In this document: positions 63,780 to 64,000 of the stretch, in pieces
How the letters are laid out: every line of letters starts with the position of its first letter
How positions within the stretch are numbered: the first letter of the stretch is position 1
Assembly: GCA_035626395.1 (NCBI GenBank)
Contig: DASPNR010000031.1
Location: 1-64,000 of the forward strand
Source: Candidatus Limnocylindrales bacterium
GTDB taxonomy: Bacteria > Desulfobacterota > Binatia > UBA1149 > CAITLU01
Direction: 5' to 3'
Length of the DNA stretch: 64,000 nt
The notes under the pieces: model-generated
Seen by the model: only the letters and a program-made list of their open reading frames with translations
Told to the model about the DNA's origin: nothing
Database searches by the model: none
Made by a program: the position numbers and the translations under genes

Positions 63780-64000
63780 TTGAAGGCCGGTTTCGCACGC
63801 TCGGCAGTGATTCTAGTCCGCACCGTGTCGGCGACGCTGCGCATCTCGATCGCAACGATCTGGGAAGTCTATCGCGGCACCTTCCGCCGCTCGGTCGGCG
63901 ACGAGCGGCTGCGCTGGTGGTCGCGCCGTCTGATCGACCTGGCCGAGCTTCGCTGCCGCGTCGTCAATCCGCGCGGGATCACCTTCGGCAATGACGGCAA
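63780..64000 (+). CDS. PlsC-like acyltransferase, cut by the window end
   Basis: A partial frame of 73 residues from TTG 63780: KAGFARSAVILVRTVSATLR, ISIATIWEVYRGTFRRSVGD, ERLRWWSRRLIDLAELRCRV and VNPRGITFGNDG. The helix plus RWWxRRLLDL and VNPxG elements match the N-terminal part of 1-acyl-glycerol-3-phosphate acyltransferases. The H-x4-D active site lies beyond the window. The TTG start is uncertain; a strong ribosome site is not visible. Confidence 0.6.
   Translation, partial: MKAGFARSAVILVRTVSATLRISIATIWEVYRGTFRRSVGDERLRWWSRRLIDLAELRCRVVNPRGITFGNDG

Overview
The window is a 64 kb, GC-rich, gene-dense bacterial chromosome segment. Codon use, the density of SDRs, amidohydrolases, KshA-like Rieske oxygenases, a CYP142-like P450 and an LLM-type oxidoreductase, and dockerin-like surface proteins would fit an uncultured soil or aquatic lineage of the Binatota or deltaproteobacterial kind. 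That placement is an inference; no rRNA gene is present.

Left end (1-6.0 kb): part of an integron cassette array. Four complete attC-like sites (255-338, 889-971, 1780-1864, 5904-5989) and one 5' half-site (from 2285) share a core with the extrahelical bases expected of attC. They bound small cassettes: a reverse-strand RelE/HigB-like toxin broken by a stop codon, an unknown protein, a HicB antitoxin followed by a hicA/toxin chimera and a DUF2283 protein, and a small lipoprotein. Two tandem secreted Lcl (DUF1566) proteins lie between the half-site and the last attC. No integrase is in view; it would be expected to the left.

6-21 kb: a GNAT acetyltransferase, small membrane proteins, an EamA transporter, a Pcm-erythromycin esterase fusion, and a Cu/Ag-type RND efflux operon (Cys-rich periplasmic protein, TolC-like OMF, CusB-like adaptor with metal-binding motifs, CusA-like pump with a Cys-containing insert). 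A CYP142-like P450 follows, with a palindromic operator candidate at its start.

21-31 kb: an Lrp regulator, SDRs, a two-gene pyruvate-dehydrogenase-like E1/E2 operon with an upstream palindrome, a secreted dockerin-like protein, an LLM-family oxidoreductase, and a PECR-like SDR coupled to a metallo-beta-lactamase-fold hydrolase.

30-39 kb: a translationally coupled fdhD-fdhF(YdeP type)-ald operon, fumC, and thyX. The thyX gene is interrupted inside its RHR signature motif by a 241-residue in-frame intein that lacks a recognisable homing endonuclease. This is the most striking protein-level feature of the window.

39-54 kb: a methyltransferase/hydrolase pair, an amidohydrolase, DsbD, a PHB-depolymerase-like esterase, peptide deformylase, and a catabolic operon on the minus strand (TetR, Rieske oxygenase, amidohydrolase, acetoacetate-decarboxylase-like protein, SDR). 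A secreted repeat protein and an enoyl-CoA hydratase follow.

54-64 kb: a 540 bp non-coding interval packed with perfect hairpins and two interleaved (pseudoknot-order) inverted repeats, a coupled sensor kinase/sigma-54 response regulator pair, tRNA-Thr(CGT), a second structured non-coding interval, a PAS histidine kinase, a second KshA-like Rieske oxygenase divergent from a TetR gene with two tandem operator-like 12-mers between them, an alpha/beta hydrolase, and the start of a PlsC-like acyltransferase cut by the window end.
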